Source of the DNA: Hydrogenophilales bacterium
GTDB lineage: Bacteria > Pseudomonadota > Gammaproteobacteria > Burkholderiales > Thiobacillaceae
NCBI GenBank assembly: GCA_023258975.1
Contig: JAHFRD010000003.1
Location: forward strand, 215,965 to 279,964
Direction of reading: 5' to 3'
DNA length: 64,000 nucleotides
A program made the translations under genes and the position numbers. The notes beneath the pieces are model-generated. The model was not told where the DNA came from, made no database searches, and saw only the letters and a program-made list of their open reading frames with translations. Positions 43,191 to 50,942 of this stretch are shown in pieces. Position 1 is the stretch's first letter. Every line of letters starts with the position of its first letter.

Positions 43191-44022
43191 TGACCTCGAC
43201 CCGCAGCTTCTTGCGCACCGCCAGTTCCGCCGGCGTGACTTCCTTGACACCGCTGCCCATGAGGGCCGGCACCTTGCGCACGGTCTCGACGAAATCACGC
43301 AAAGCATGGGTCTCGATGGAAGCTGCCTGATCCGATCCGTACATGGCCCGGTCCAGGGTGATATGGCGTTCCAGAGAACTTGCCCCCAGGGCCACCGCCG
43401 TCACGCAAACCTTGATCAGCGAGCTTTCATGGCCCGAGTAGCCCACCTCGCAGCCGTAGCGTTGTTTCAGCATGGGAATGCAGCGCAGGTTGGCATCTTC
43501 CTCGCGCATCGGGTAGGTGCTGTTGCAATGCAGAAGTTCATAGGGGCAGTTGGCCCTCTCGAACTGCTCGACGATGGCGTCGACCTCTTCCAGGGTGGCC
43601 ATGCCGGTGGAGATAAAGGTGCGCTTGCGCTCCGCCATGATCTCGCGCAGCAGAGGCTTGTGGCCGAGCATGGCCGAGGCGACCTTGTTGAACGGAACAT
43701 CGAAATCTCGGACGAATTTCTGCGCATCCACGTCCCAGGCCGAGGCCGACCAGGCGATGCCGAGTTCCTTGCAGTAGCGGTCGATGTCCTGGTATTGCTC
43801 GCGGGTGAATTCGAGCCCCATCTTCTGGTCGCGCTGAGTCGCCCCCCAGGGGCTCTCCCGTGGGCTGTCGAGAAATTCCCGGGAATAAACCTTGTCCACG
43901 GTGCGTTTCTGAAACTTGGCGGCGTCGCACCCGGCATCCTTTGCGGCGGAAATCAATTGCTTGGCAAGGTCCAGGCTACCGTTATGGTTGATGCCAATTT
44001 CAGCAATGATGAACAAGCTCAT
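43183..44022 (-). CDS. NeuB-family synthase without SAF domain (module 2)
   Basis: 279 residues with IIAEIGINHNGSLDLAKQL, AAKFQKRTVDKVYSREFLD, GIAWSASAWDVDAQKFV, ASAMLGHKPLLREI, TFISTGMATLEEVDAIV, LLHCNSTYPMREEDANLRCI, GYSGHES and LERHITLDRAMYGSDQAAS. The barrel is complete, but it ends where the roughly 60-residue SAF domain should begin. SAF normally completes the partner's active site, so this form is either a natural short subgroup or altered in function. It overlaps the HAD phosphatase gene by 23 bases. A sugar-phosphate acceptor is plausible from context. Confidence 0.82.
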   Translation of the reverse strand: MSLFIIAEIGINHNGSLDLAKQLISAAKDAGCDAAKFQKRTVDKVYSREFLDSPRESPWGATQRDQKMGLEFTREQYQDIDRYCKELGIAWSASAWDVDAQKFVRDFDVPFNKVASAMLGHKPLLREIMAERKRTFISTGMATLEEVDAIVEQFERANCPYELLHCNSTYPMREEDANLRCIPMLKQRYGCEVGYSGHESSLIKVCVTAVALGASSLERHITLDRAMYGSDQAASIETHALRDFVETVRKVPALMGSGVKEVTPAELAVRKKLRVEVNG

Positions 44023-44563
44023 GAAGTTCCTCTAAGGTCATGTTTCCAACGCCCAATAATTGTTCCACAAACGCCCGAACAAAACCCTCGCCGCCACGTT
44101 GCGGCAACACTGCGGCGGCATGGCGCTTGACCAGGGGATGGGCATCCTCCGGCGCGATGGAAAAACCGGCGGCCCGCATGAGCGCCAGGTCGTTCAGATC
44201 GTTCCCGAGAAAAACCAGGCCGACGTAGGGGGTGGGATCAGTCAGGCGGCGCTCGGCGAAGTAGGCGTCCATATAATCTTTCTTGCGAGCCACGCCGTGC
44301 CTGCAATCCAGCTTGAGCTTGCGCGCGCGCGCCAGGACGACCGGGTTCGGCTCCTTGGACAGAATGAATATATCCGCCTCGATACGGCCCCGCTCACGCG
44401 CATGACGCAGGAAATCGATCCCCAGGCCATCTCCACGGTCGCAGCGCACGGTCTCGACACCATCCTGGTTTAGATAGACCTTGTTGTCGGTGAACACGCC
44501 ATCGAAGTCGAACGCGATGGTGTGTATGGCGGCCAGCTTCGGCCAGGCGGTAACCACGTTCAT
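44000..44563 (-). CDS. HAD phosphatase of the KdsC/NeuA C-terminal type
   Basis: 187 residues. The HAD motif is IAFDFDGVFTDNKVYLNQDG, motif II is in FILSKEPNPVVLARARK, Lys in VARKKDYMDA, and motif IV is VFLGNDLNDLALMRAAGFSI. Members remove phosphate from Kdo-8-phosphate or from nonulosonate-9-phosphates, and similar domains are fused to some CMP-sialate synthetases. Here it lies between the synthase and the SIS isomerase, consistent with dephosphorylating the synthase product. It couples to the SIS gene by four-base overlap. Confidence 0.84.
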   Translation of the reverse strand: MNVVTAWPKLAAIHTIAFDFDGVFTDNKVYLNQDGVETVRCDRGDGLGIDFLRHARERGRIEADIFILSKEPNPVVLARARKLKLDCRHGVARKKDYMDAYFAERRLTDPTPYVGLVFLGNDLNDLALMRAAGFSIAPEDAHPLVKRHAAAVLPQRGGEGFVRAFVEQLLGVGNMTLEELHELVHHC

Positions 44564-45132
44564 GCTCCGGCGACGTTGGCTTCCAGCAGATCGCAGAGAA
44601 TGTGTCCGATGGTGATATGCATCTCCTGAATCCGTGCGGTATCCCGCGAGGGAATCACCAGAGGAAGGTCGCAGAGCGACTTCAGACTACCGCCATCACG
44701 CCCAAGCAGCCCGATGCAGCGCACCCCTTTGGGTTTGACGGCCCGCACGGCACGCAGCACGTTTTCACTGTTGCCCGATGTGGAGATCGCGACCAGAGCA
44801 TCACCAGCGGCGGCCAGCGCCTCCACCTGCCGGCTGAAAATATCGGAGAAGCCATAATCGTTGCCCACGCAGGTCAAAATGGAAGTGTCGGTCGTCAACG
44901 CGATGGAAGCGATGGGTTGGCGCTCACGCTTGAAACGGCCGATCAACTCTGCCGCCAGATGTTGTGCGTCCGCCGCGCTGCCACCATTTCCGCACCACAT
45001 GATCTTGCCACCAGCACGAATGCACTCGATCAATATCGCCGCCGCAGCGGCCACGCCGGGCATGAGGTCGCGGCGCACCACATCGGCCAGCCTGCCATGT
45101 TCTTCCAGTGCTTGCTCAATGGCGTCGATCAT
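44560..45132 (-). CDS. SIS-domain phosphosugar isomerase (GmhA/DiaA-like)
   Basis: 190 residues from MIDAIEQALEEHGRLADVVR. The sugar-isomerase pattern is IMWCGNGGSAADAQHLAAEL, LTTDTSILTCVGNDYGFSDI, ALVAISTSGNSENVLRA and GRDGGSLKSLCDLPLVIP. It resembles sedoheptulose-7-phosphate isomerase (GmhA) and DiaA. In this operon it probably converts a ketose-phosphate to the aldose-phosphate used by the NeuB-like synthase. No heptose kinase or GmhB partner is present, which argues against a simple heptose pathway. It starts two bases after the epimerase stop. Confidence 0.8.
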   Translation of the reverse strand: MIDAIEQALEEHGRLADVVRRDLMPGVAAAAAILIECIRAGGKIMWCGNGGSAADAQHLAAELIGRFKRERQPIASIALTTDTSILTCVGNDYGFSDIFSRQVEALAAAGDALVAISTSGNSENVLRAVRAVKPKGVRCIGLLGRDGGSLKSLCDLPLVIPSRDTARIQEMHITIGHILCDLLEANVAGA

Positions 45133-45134
45133 GA

Positions 45135-46139
45135 CTATTTCGTGTATTCCCGATACCACCTCGCCCAATTCCCAATCCCCACCGCCAGTTCCGTCTTCGG
45201 CTCGAACCCCACATCCCGCTTGAGGTCGTCAATGTTGGCGTAGGTCGCCACCACGTCGCCCGGCTGCATCGGCAGGAAGTTCTTCTTCGCTTCCTGGCCC
45301 AGTGAGTCTTCGATGGTCTTGATGAACGCCATCAGTTCCACCGGCTGGTGGTTGCCGATGTTGTAGACCCGGTAGGGCGCGTAGCTGGTGCCGGGGTCGG
45401 GGGCGTCGGTGGTGAAGTCGGGGTTGGGGGTGGCGATCTTGTCGAGCACGCGCACGGTGCCTTCGGCGATGTCGTCGATGTAGGTGAAGTCGCGTTGCAT
45501 CTTGCCCATGTTGAATACGTCGATGGTGCGGCCCTCCAGGATGGCGGAGGTGAACAGCCAGGGCGACATGTCGGGGCGGCCCCAGGGGCCATAGACGGTG
45601 AAATAACGCAAACCCGTCGTCGGTAGGCCGTAGAGGTGGCTGTAGGTGTGGGCCATCAACTCGTTGGCTTTCTTGCTGGCGGCGTAGAGGCTGACTGGGT
45701 GGTCGACGTTGTCGTGCACCGAGAACGGCATGTGGGTGTTGGCGCCGTAGACGCTGGAACTGCTGGCGTAGACGAAGTGCTCGACATGGTTGTGGCGGCA
45801 ACCTTCGAGCAGGTTGCCGAATCCGACCAGATTGGTCTGGATGTAGGCGTAGGGGTTCTTCAGCGAGTAGCGCACGCCGGGCTGGGCGGCGAGGTTGATG
45901 ACGCGGTTGAATTTCTCGGCGGCGAACAGGTCTTCCACCGTCATTCGGTCGGCGATGTCGCCGCGCACGAACTTGAAGTTGGGGTGGGGCTTGAGCTGTT
46001 CCAGACGCGCCAGCTTGAGCTTGGGGTCGTAGTAGTCGTTGAGGTTGTCGATGCCGACGACCTCATCGCCTCGCTTGAGCAGGAGTTGGGCGACGTGCAT
46101 GCCGATGAAGCCGGCGGCGCCGGTAACGAGGACTTTCAT
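45135..46139 (-). CDS. UDP-glucuronate 4-epimerase-type NAD-dependent epimerase
   Basis: 334 residues. MKVLVTGAAGFIGMHVAQLL (NAD site), DNLNDYYDPKLKLARLEQL, NLAAQPGVRYSLKNPYAYIQ, YASSSSVYGANTHMPFSVHD, YAASKKANELMAHTYSHLYG (Tyr-x3-Lys), RYFTVYGPWGRPDMSPWLF and DFTYIDDIAEG are the hallmarks of the CapI/GlcA 4-epimerase family. It would supply UDP-galacturonate from UDP-glucuronate. It is the first gene of the minus-strand glycan operon, with a ribosome site (GGGAACCTCC upstream of ATG) and the probable promoter in the 16-base gap or in the TA genes upstream. Confidence 0.88.
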   Translation of the reverse strand: MKVLVTGAAGFIGMHVAQLLLKRGDEVVGIDNLNDYYDPKLKLARLEQLKPHPNFKFVRGDIADRMTVEDLFAAEKFNRVINLAAQPGVRYSLKNPYAYIQTNLVGFGNLLEGCRHNHVEHFVYASSSSVYGANTHMPFSVHDNVDHPVSLYAASKKANELMAHTYSHLYGLPTTGLRYFTVYGPWGRPDMSPWLFTSAILEGRTIDVFNMGKMQRDFTYIDDIAEGTVRVLDKIATPNPDFTTDAPDPGTSYAPYRVYNIGNHQPVELMAFIKTIEDSLGQEAKKNFLPMQPGDVVATYANIDDLKRDVGFEPKTELAVGIGNWARWYREYTK

Positions 46140-46155
46140 ATGGAGGTTCCCGATT

Positions 46156-46587
46156 TCAAGCTGAATTTCCCTTGTCCGCCCCGGTCGGGGCCAGCAGAAA
46201 CCGGGTGATTTCCCGGTAACGCCCGGTGCTGGTGATTTCCAGCACTTGTTGCATGTCGATATTCATGTAGTCGTGCGCGATGCGATTGCGCAATCCGATG
46301 ATCGCGTTCCAGCCCGGCTGGTCGCGGGGCGGAATTGTGCCACGTTGCACCAGGGCGGCAAAGGCGTCATATGCGGAAACGGGAACCGGCTCCCCCGCCG
46401 CCTTGAGCAAATGCTTGGCCTTGCCGATGGCATTTTCGACCAACACCTGGAGGGCATGCAGCACTCCGTTCTGCTCCAGAAGGGAAAGCGTTCCACCCGC
46501 CAGCAAGATCGCGCGCGCCCCATCGAGCAAGCTGGATTGTTCATGGGCGATGCGCGCGGTTTCCGCCTGATAGAGATCAAGCCGCAT
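46156..46587 (-). CDS. hepT: HepT-type HEPN ribonuclease toxin
   Basis: 143 residues, mostly helical. The catalytic motif RNRIAHDY (Arg100-x4-His105-x-Tyr107) is exactly the R-x4-H-x-Y motif of HepT toxins, which cleave RNA and whose Tyr is AMPylated by the partner antitoxin. The region MNIDMQQV and LVENAIGKAKHLL fits the DUF86 family. It overlaps the MntA gene by 11 bases. Confidence 0.85.
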   Translation of the reverse strand: MRLDLYQAETARIAHEQSSLLDGARAILLAGGTLSLLEQNGVLHALQVLVENAIGKAKHLLKAAGEPVPVSAYDAFAALVQRGTIPPRDQPGWNAIIGLRNRIAHDYMNIDMQQVLEITSTGRYREITRFLLAPTGADKGNSA

Positions 46588-47032
46588 GGCGCTGTTCCCA
46601 ATAGAAGTCTTCCAGGTCGCGCCAGGTGCGGCTTAGAAAATGGCTCCAGGCCAGGCTGTCCTCGCCTTTCAGCGGCAGGCCTTCCTCGGCGACGACGGCG
46701 CGCATGGCGAGACGGGCGCGCGGCAGTTCCACGAGATCGACATCCGCCTCCGGGACACCCAGCAAACCCGCCAACTGGCGGCGCAGGGTTTCAATGCGGC
46801 CCAACGCCAGGAACCCATCGCCCTCGCTCCGGGAAAGCTGGATGGCAATATCCCAATCGCTGTCCCGCCGGGCAGTCGTGCCGGCCCGGCTGCCGATGAG
46901 AACCGCGAGTTCGACCTCGGCGTACCCGGCGAGGAAAGCCACCAAGCGACCGATCCTCTCGGAATCGGGTGACCGATGGGGTGAACGCGGAGTGGGGCTG
47001 GTTGTGGGGGGGGGTGTGGAATAGGCCATCAA
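46577..47032 (-). CDS. mntA: MntA-type nucleotidyltransferase antitoxin
   Basis: 151 residues. The minimal nucleotidyltransferase motif GSRAGTTARRDSDWDIAIQL has Gly47-Ser48 then Asp59-x-Asp61 (GS-x10-DxD). Such proteins AMPylate the Tyr of HepT and thereby neutralise it. The first 25 residues are Pro/Ser/Thr-rich and disordered, longer than in typical members. It precedes hepT on the same strand and is divergent from waaA with a 97-base gap. Confidence 0.84.
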   Translation of the reverse strand: MMAYSTPPPTTSPTPRSPHRSPDSERIGRLVAFLAGYAEVELAVLIGSRAGTTARRDSDWDIAIQLSRSEGDGFLALGRIETLRRQLAGLLGVPEADVDLVELPRARLAMRAVVAEEGLPLKGEDSLAWSHFLSRTWRDLEDFYWEQRHAA

Positions 47033-47129
47033 ATGAAAAATAACGCCAACAGACGATCAGGCGGCAACCTGAACAGCGGCGGGATTATAGACTTCGCGCC
47101 TCACCCCCCGGAACCCATCCCCTCCGACC

Positions 47130-48377
47130 ATGCGTTTCCTGTATTCCCTGGCCTGGCTGTTGGCCCTGCCCCTCGCCTTCCTGCATCTGCTCAAGCGCGC
47201 GCGGCGGCAACCCGAGTATCTGCGCCATTGGGGCGAACGCCTGGGCTTTGTCCCCGTGCCTCCCGCCAGGCGGCCGCTACTCTGGCTGCATGCCGTCTCG
47301 GTGGGCGAAACCCGAGCCGCCGCGCCGCTGATTCACGCCCTGCGGGCGCGCCATCCCGATTACGCCATTCTGCTGACCCATGCCACGCCGACCGGGCGGG
47401 CGGCCGGTGGCGAGTTGTTCGGCGGTGGCGTGGTTCAGTCCTATCTGCCCTACGACTTCCCCCCCCTGGTTTGGCTGTTCCTGCGCCGCGCGCGGCCAGT
47501 GATGGGGGTGGTCATGGAAACGGAAATCTGGCCGAACCTCTATGCCGCCTGCGCGCACCGAGGCATCCCGCTTTTTCTGGTGAATGCGCGCCTGTCGGAG
47601 AAATCGGCGCGTGGCTACGGCCGCTTTCGCGCCCTGGCGGCACCGGCGTTGCGTGGCCTGGCCGGCATCGCAGCACAAACGGAAAGCGATGCGCGGCGCC
47701 TGCGCGACCTGGGTGCGGTGGAAGTGGAAATCAGTGGCAACGTGAAGTTCGATGTGACACCACCGGCGAATACCGAGGAAATCGCGCGTGGCTTGCGCGA
47801 CATATTCAATGGCCGTTTTGTCCTGCTCGCCGCCAGCACGCGCGAGGGGGAGGAGGCGCTGCTACTCGACGCGCTCGCCGGCCTGGAGATTCCCGGTCTG
47901 TTGCTGGTCGTGGTGCCACGCCATCCGCAACGCTTCGACGGCGTGGCCAGGTTGCTGGAAGAACGAAAGCTGGCCCATGCGCGGCGTAGCGTGAAGCACC
48001 CCTTACCCGCGGACACCCGCGTATTTCTCGGCGACAGCATGGGCGAACTGGCCGCCTATTACGCTGCGGCAGACCTGGCTTATGTGGGTGGCAGCCTGTT
48101 GCCGCTGGGCGGCCAGAATCTGATCGAGGCGGCGGCGGCGGGCTGCCCGGCCTTGATCGGGCCGCATACCTGGAATTTCGCGGAGGCGGCGGAACAGGCG
48201 ACGGCCTGTGGCGCGGCGCGGCGGGTGGCGGATGCGGGGGAACTGGCCGTGGCGGTATTGGCACTCTTCAATGACCCCATCGCGCGCGAACGGATGCGGG
48301 AAGCGGGGTTGGGTTTCGCGGCGGCGAATCGGGGCGCGACGGAACGGGTGATGCGGATGCTGGAGCAGTACGGTTAG
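47130..48377 (+). CDS. waaA: 3-deoxy-D-manno-octulosonic acid transferase
   Basis: 415 residues. An N-terminal membrane anchor (about 1-20, FLYSLAWLLALPLAFLHLLK) precedes the family 30 GT-B domains. LWLHAVSVGETRAAAPLIHA, VMETEIWPNLYAACAHRGIP, FLVNARLSEKSARGYGRF, LLAASTREGEEALLLDA and LAYVGGSLLPLGGQNLIEAA are conserved in KdtA/WaaA. It adds Kdo to lipid A at the inner leaflet of the inner membrane. Its stop codon TAG lies in a family A repeat edge (GTTAGCGCCGGC). Confidence 0.93.
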   Translation: MRFLYSLAWLLALPLAFLHLLKRARRQPEYLRHWGERLGFVPVPPARRPLLWLHAVSVGETRAAAPLIHALRARHPDYAILLTHATPTGRAAGGELFGGGVVQSYLPYDFPPLVWLFLRRARPVMGVVMETEIWPNLYAACAHRGIPLFLVNARLSEKSARGYGRFRALAAPALRGLAGIAAQTESDARRLRDLGAVEVEISGNVKFDVTPPANTEEIARGLRDIFNGRFVLLAASTREGEEALLLDALAGLEIPGLLLVVVPRHPQRFDGVARLLEERKLAHARRSVKHPLPADTRVFLGDSMGELAAYYAAADLAYVGGSLLPLGGQNLIEAAAAGCPALIGPHTWNFAEAAEQATACGAARRVADAGELAVAVLALFNDPIARERMREAGLGFAAANRGATERVMRMLEQYG

Positions 48378-48386
48378 CGCCGGCTT
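48373..48386. repeat. Family A edge supplying the waaA stop codon
   Basis: GTTAGCGCCGGCTT: the TAG at 48375-48377 ends waaA. A matching right arm lies about 220 bases away at 48591-48628, so this may be a copy split by later sequence. Confidence 0.55.
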
Positions 48387-48507
48387 CGCAAGCCCAATCA
48401 GCCTGGAAACCGCAGTTGGTAATACATAAAACGCTCGAAAGCTGCGTGGGCCAAGGCATGACCGGTGATTGTTCGCTTCACCTGCGGGGTGAGTGGAAAC
48501 GTCACTC

Positions 48508-48565
48508 GTAGGAGCGGGCTTGCCCGCGATAGAACGCGGCCATTCGCGGGCAAGCCCGCTCCTAC
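48508..48565. repeat. REPIN-like inverted pair, family B copy 2
   Basis: Inverted 22-base halves (48508-48529 and 48544-48565) with a 14-base spacer, the same layout as at 1403-1460. Each half contains GTAGGAGCGGGCTTGCCCGC. It lies between the two family A arms at 48373 and 48591, in the gap between the converging waaA and tolC-like genes. Confidence 0.9.
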
Positions 48566-48590
48566 GGCACCTGCAACTGCGGGAAATAGG

Positions 48591-48628
48591 ATCAGAAGAA
48601 CAAAGCCGGCGGGGACGCCGGCGCCAGC
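48591..48628. repeat. Family A right arm
   Basis: CAGAAGAACAAAGCCGGCGG and GGACGCCGGCGCC closely match the right arm of the copy at 63822-63892 (CAGAAGAACGAAGCCGGCGG). It ends four bases before the end of the tolC-like gene. Confidence 0.65.
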
Positions 48629-48631
48629 TTT

Positions 48632-49915
48632 CTATTCCAGCAACAACGCATCGAGCGCTTTCAGGTCGGCTTCGGACAAACCGCCGGCGGCGGCTTTCAG
48701 GGTGAGGCCGGCGATCAGGGTCTGGTAGCGGGCGGCGGCGAGATCCTTGCGGGTGGTGTAGACCTGTTGCTGGGCGTTGAGAACGTCCACACGGGTGCGC
48801 ACACCGACTTCCAGGCCCAGCTTGGTCGATCTGAGCTGCGCTTCGCTGGAGACCAGGGCCTGCTCCAGCGCGGCCACCTGGGCATCCCCCGAGATCACGC
48901 CGAGGTAGGCCTGACGCGCATCGAGGGTGGCCTGGCGGCGGGCGTTGTCGAGTTCGTAACGGGCTTTTTCCAGGTTGGCGGAGGCTTCCCGCACGCGCGA
49001 ATCGGTGGCGCCGCCCTGGTAGATGGGCAGGGCGAATTCCAGGCCGAGATAACCGGTTCTGCGATCTCCGGTTCCCCCGCCCAGCGAGTTTTTGCTGCCG
49101 CTATAGTTGGCCGTGAAATCCAGCGTGGGATGGTGGCCGCCCTTCTGCTTGTCCACTTCGCGCCGCGCGGCTTCCCGCGCGGTCTGGCCCAGCGCCACGG
49201 CCAGGCTGTCGGCTTCCGCCTGTTTGACCCAGGCATCCATGTCGTTCGGCGCGGGCAGCAGCACCTTGGCTTGTTCATTGAGGCGCGCGAGCTTCGGGGC
49301 TTCCTGGCCGACGATTTTCTCCAGGGCGCGTTTTTTGACTTCCAGATCATTCTGCCCGGCGATTTCCTGGGCCGTGGTGAGGTCATAGCGCGCCTGCGCC
49401 TCGTGGGTGTCGGTGATGGTGGCCGCGCCCACCTCGAAGCTCTTGCGCGCCTGCGCCAACTGCTCGGCATAGGCCTGTTTCTGCGCGCGCGCGGTGGCGA
49501 GCACGTCCTGCGCCTGCAGCACATCGAAATACGCCTTGGCCACGCGCAATTTCAGATCCTGTTCCGCCACCTTGAGCGTCTGTTCGGCTTGCAGCACTTG
49601 CAGCTTGGCCTGCTCGTAGCTTTCCAGGTTCTGCCTGCGATAGATCGGCTGGGAAAGAGAGAGGGCGTAGAGGTGCGACGAATAGGAAGAGGAAACGTTG
49701 CTGTCGTTTTCACGCAGATTGCCGCTCAGGCCGATGGTCGGCCGCAACAGCGCCTTGCCCTGGGGCAGTTTCTCCAGGCCGGCCTTGTAGGCTTCTTGCG
49801 CGGCGGCGAATACCGCATCGTTGTCGTGGGCGAGTTGGTAAACCGAGCTCAGATTGGCTCCCCAGGCAACCTGGGCAACGCAGGCCAGAGCGGCGGTCAA
49901 CAGGGTCAGGCGCAT
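48632..49915 (-). CDS. tolC: TolC-family outer membrane efflux protein
   Basis: 427 residues from MRLTLLTAALACVAQVAWGA, a Sec signal peptide cleaved near residue 20. Two repeats of the outer-membrane efflux protein domain follow, with SQPIYRRQNLESYEQAKLQV, KSFEVGAATITDTHEAQARY, EFALPIYQGGATDSRVREAS and KLGLEVGVRTRVDVLNAQQQ, all hallmarks of TolC coiled-coil helices. It forms the trimeric channel that spans the outer membrane and periplasm. It belongs to the TetR/adaptor/RND operon upstream and could also serve the ABC exporter at 204. Confidence 0.92.
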   Translation of the reverse strand: MRLTLLTAALACVAQVAWGANLSSVYQLAHDNDAVFAAAQEAYKAGLEKLPQGKALLRPTIGLSGNLRENDSNVSSSYSSHLYALSLSQPIYRRQNLESYEQAKLQVLQAEQTLKVAEQDLKLRVAKAYFDVLQAQDVLATARAQKQAYAEQLAQARKSFEVGAATITDTHEAQARYDLTTAQEIAGQNDLEVKKRALEKIVGQEAPKLARLNEQAKVLLPAPNDMDAWVKQAEADSLAVALGQTAREAARREVDKQKGGHHPTLDFTANYSGSKNSLGGGTGDRRTGYLGLEFALPIYQGGATDSRVREASANLEKARYELDNARRQATLDARQAYLGVISGDAQVAALEQALVSSEAQLRSTKLGLEVGVRTRVDVLNAQQQVYTTRKDLAAARYQTLIAGLTLKAAAGGLSEADLKALDALLLE

Positions 49916-49937
49916 GATGGGGCTCGATTCAGTAGGT

Positions 49938-50261
49938 TCAGTAAGTGGGCATGGCGCGATCGACCTCCCTGGCCCAGGCATCGACGCCGCCGGCCAGGTT
50001 GATCACATTGGCAAAGCCGTTGTGTTCCAGAAAGCGCGCGACATGGAAACTGCGCACGCCGTGATGGCAGATCACCACCATCTCGCATAGCGGATCGAGT
50101 TCCCCCAGGCGCGTCGGCAACGTGCTCATGGGCAGCAACGTCGCGCCTTCGAGGTGGCAGCGCTCGTACTCCCAGCCCTCGCGCACGTCGAGCAGCACCG
50201 GATTGGCGCGCGCTGCGTCGTCCAGCCAGGCCTTGAGTTCGGAAGGACGCAGATTCCGCAT
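49938..50261 (-). CDS. Rhodanese-like sulfurtransferase
   Basis: 107 residues. LLDVREGWEYERCHLEGATL, the catalytic Cys65 in VICHHGVRSFHVARFLEHNG (loop CHHGVRS) and VINLAGGVDAWAREVD form the single rhodanese domain. It has the active Cys, so it is probably catalytic, moving sulfane sulfur. It lies two bases from the Pcm-like gene and 22 bases from the tolC-like gene, in one transcription unit. The GlpE/PspE-like size fits a stand-alone cytosolic enzyme. Confidence 0.88.
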   Translation of the reverse strand: MRNLRPSELKAWLDDAARANPVLLDVREGWEYERCHLEGATLLPMSTLPTRLGELDPLCEMVVICHHGVRSFHVARFLEHNGFANVINLAGGVDAWAREVDRAMPTY

Positions 50262-50263
50262 GT

Positions 50264-50917
50264 TCAGAACACGAAGCGTTCCGGCTCGGCCGCGTTCACC
50301 AACGCTTTGCTTGCCGTCTCGAACAAAGAGTCGTGGCGACAGACGCCGGGCGACACGCAGGTCACCAGAGTCGCCGTCATCGCCGGGCCTTCACCGACGA
50401 TGGCGAACAGGCGGCCGCCGGGGTTGAGCAGTTTCAGGTAGGCCTCGGGCAGCAGGGGGACGGAGCCGGTCAACACGATCACGTCGAAAGTGCCATCGCC
50501 AGCCCAGCCGCGGGCGCCGTCGCCACGGCGGGTCTGGATGTTGCGCAGGCCGTGCGCGTGGAAACGCTTTTCCGCTTCGTCGCGCAGGTCGGCGTGGAGT
50601 TCCACCGTGACCACATATTCCGCCTGGCTCGCCAGCAACGCGGTGAAGTAGCCGCTGCCGGTGCCGATCTCCAGCACCCGGTCGGCAGGCTGTACCCGCG
50701 CGGCCTGCAGCGCGCGCGCCTCGATCACCGGCGCCCACATCGTCTCGCCGTGGCCGAGGGGAATTTCCATATCCACGAAGGCCAGCGATTGGTACAGCGC
50801 GGGCGTGAAATCCTCGCGCTTCACCTTGTGCAACAGGTCGAGCACCTTGGGGTCGAGCACCTCCCAAGGGCGAATCTGCTGCTCGATCATGTTGAAACGC
50901 ACCTGTTCGTTATCCAT
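50264..50917 (-). CDS. Protein-L-isoaspartate O-methyltransferase family protein
   Basis: 217 residues from MDNEQVRFNMIEQQIRPWEV. The SAM-binding site is RVLEIGTGSGYFTALLASQA, and the family region ALYQSLAFVDMEIPLGHGET followed by MWAPVIEARALQAARV aligns with Pcm, although the strictly conserved TISQPY motif is replaced by GETMWAPV. FDVIVLTGSVPLLPEAYLKL matches the end of the fold. This variant subgroup is common next to rhodanese and tolC in betaproteobacteria and may not repair isoaspartate. Another short upstream start (50941) is possible. Confidence 0.82.
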   Translation of the reverse strand: MDNEQVRFNMIEQQIRPWEVLDPKVLDLLHKVKREDFTPALYQSLAFVDMEIPLGHGETMWAPVIEARALQAARVQPADRVLEIGTGSGYFTALLASQAEYVVTVELHADLRDEAEKRFHAHGLRNIQTRRGDGARGWAGDGTFDVIVLTGSVPLLPEAYLKLLNPGGRLFAIVGEGPAMTATLVTCVSPGVCRHDSLFETASKALVNAAEPERFVF

Positions 50918-50942
50918 GACGGCTCCAGAAAACTCATCCATT

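Noticed and set aside
44560..45132. SIS protein as DiaA replication initiator
   Set aside because: DiaA shares the fold, but the position inside a CMP-sugar module with a KdsC-like phosphatase favours a phosphosugar isomerase.
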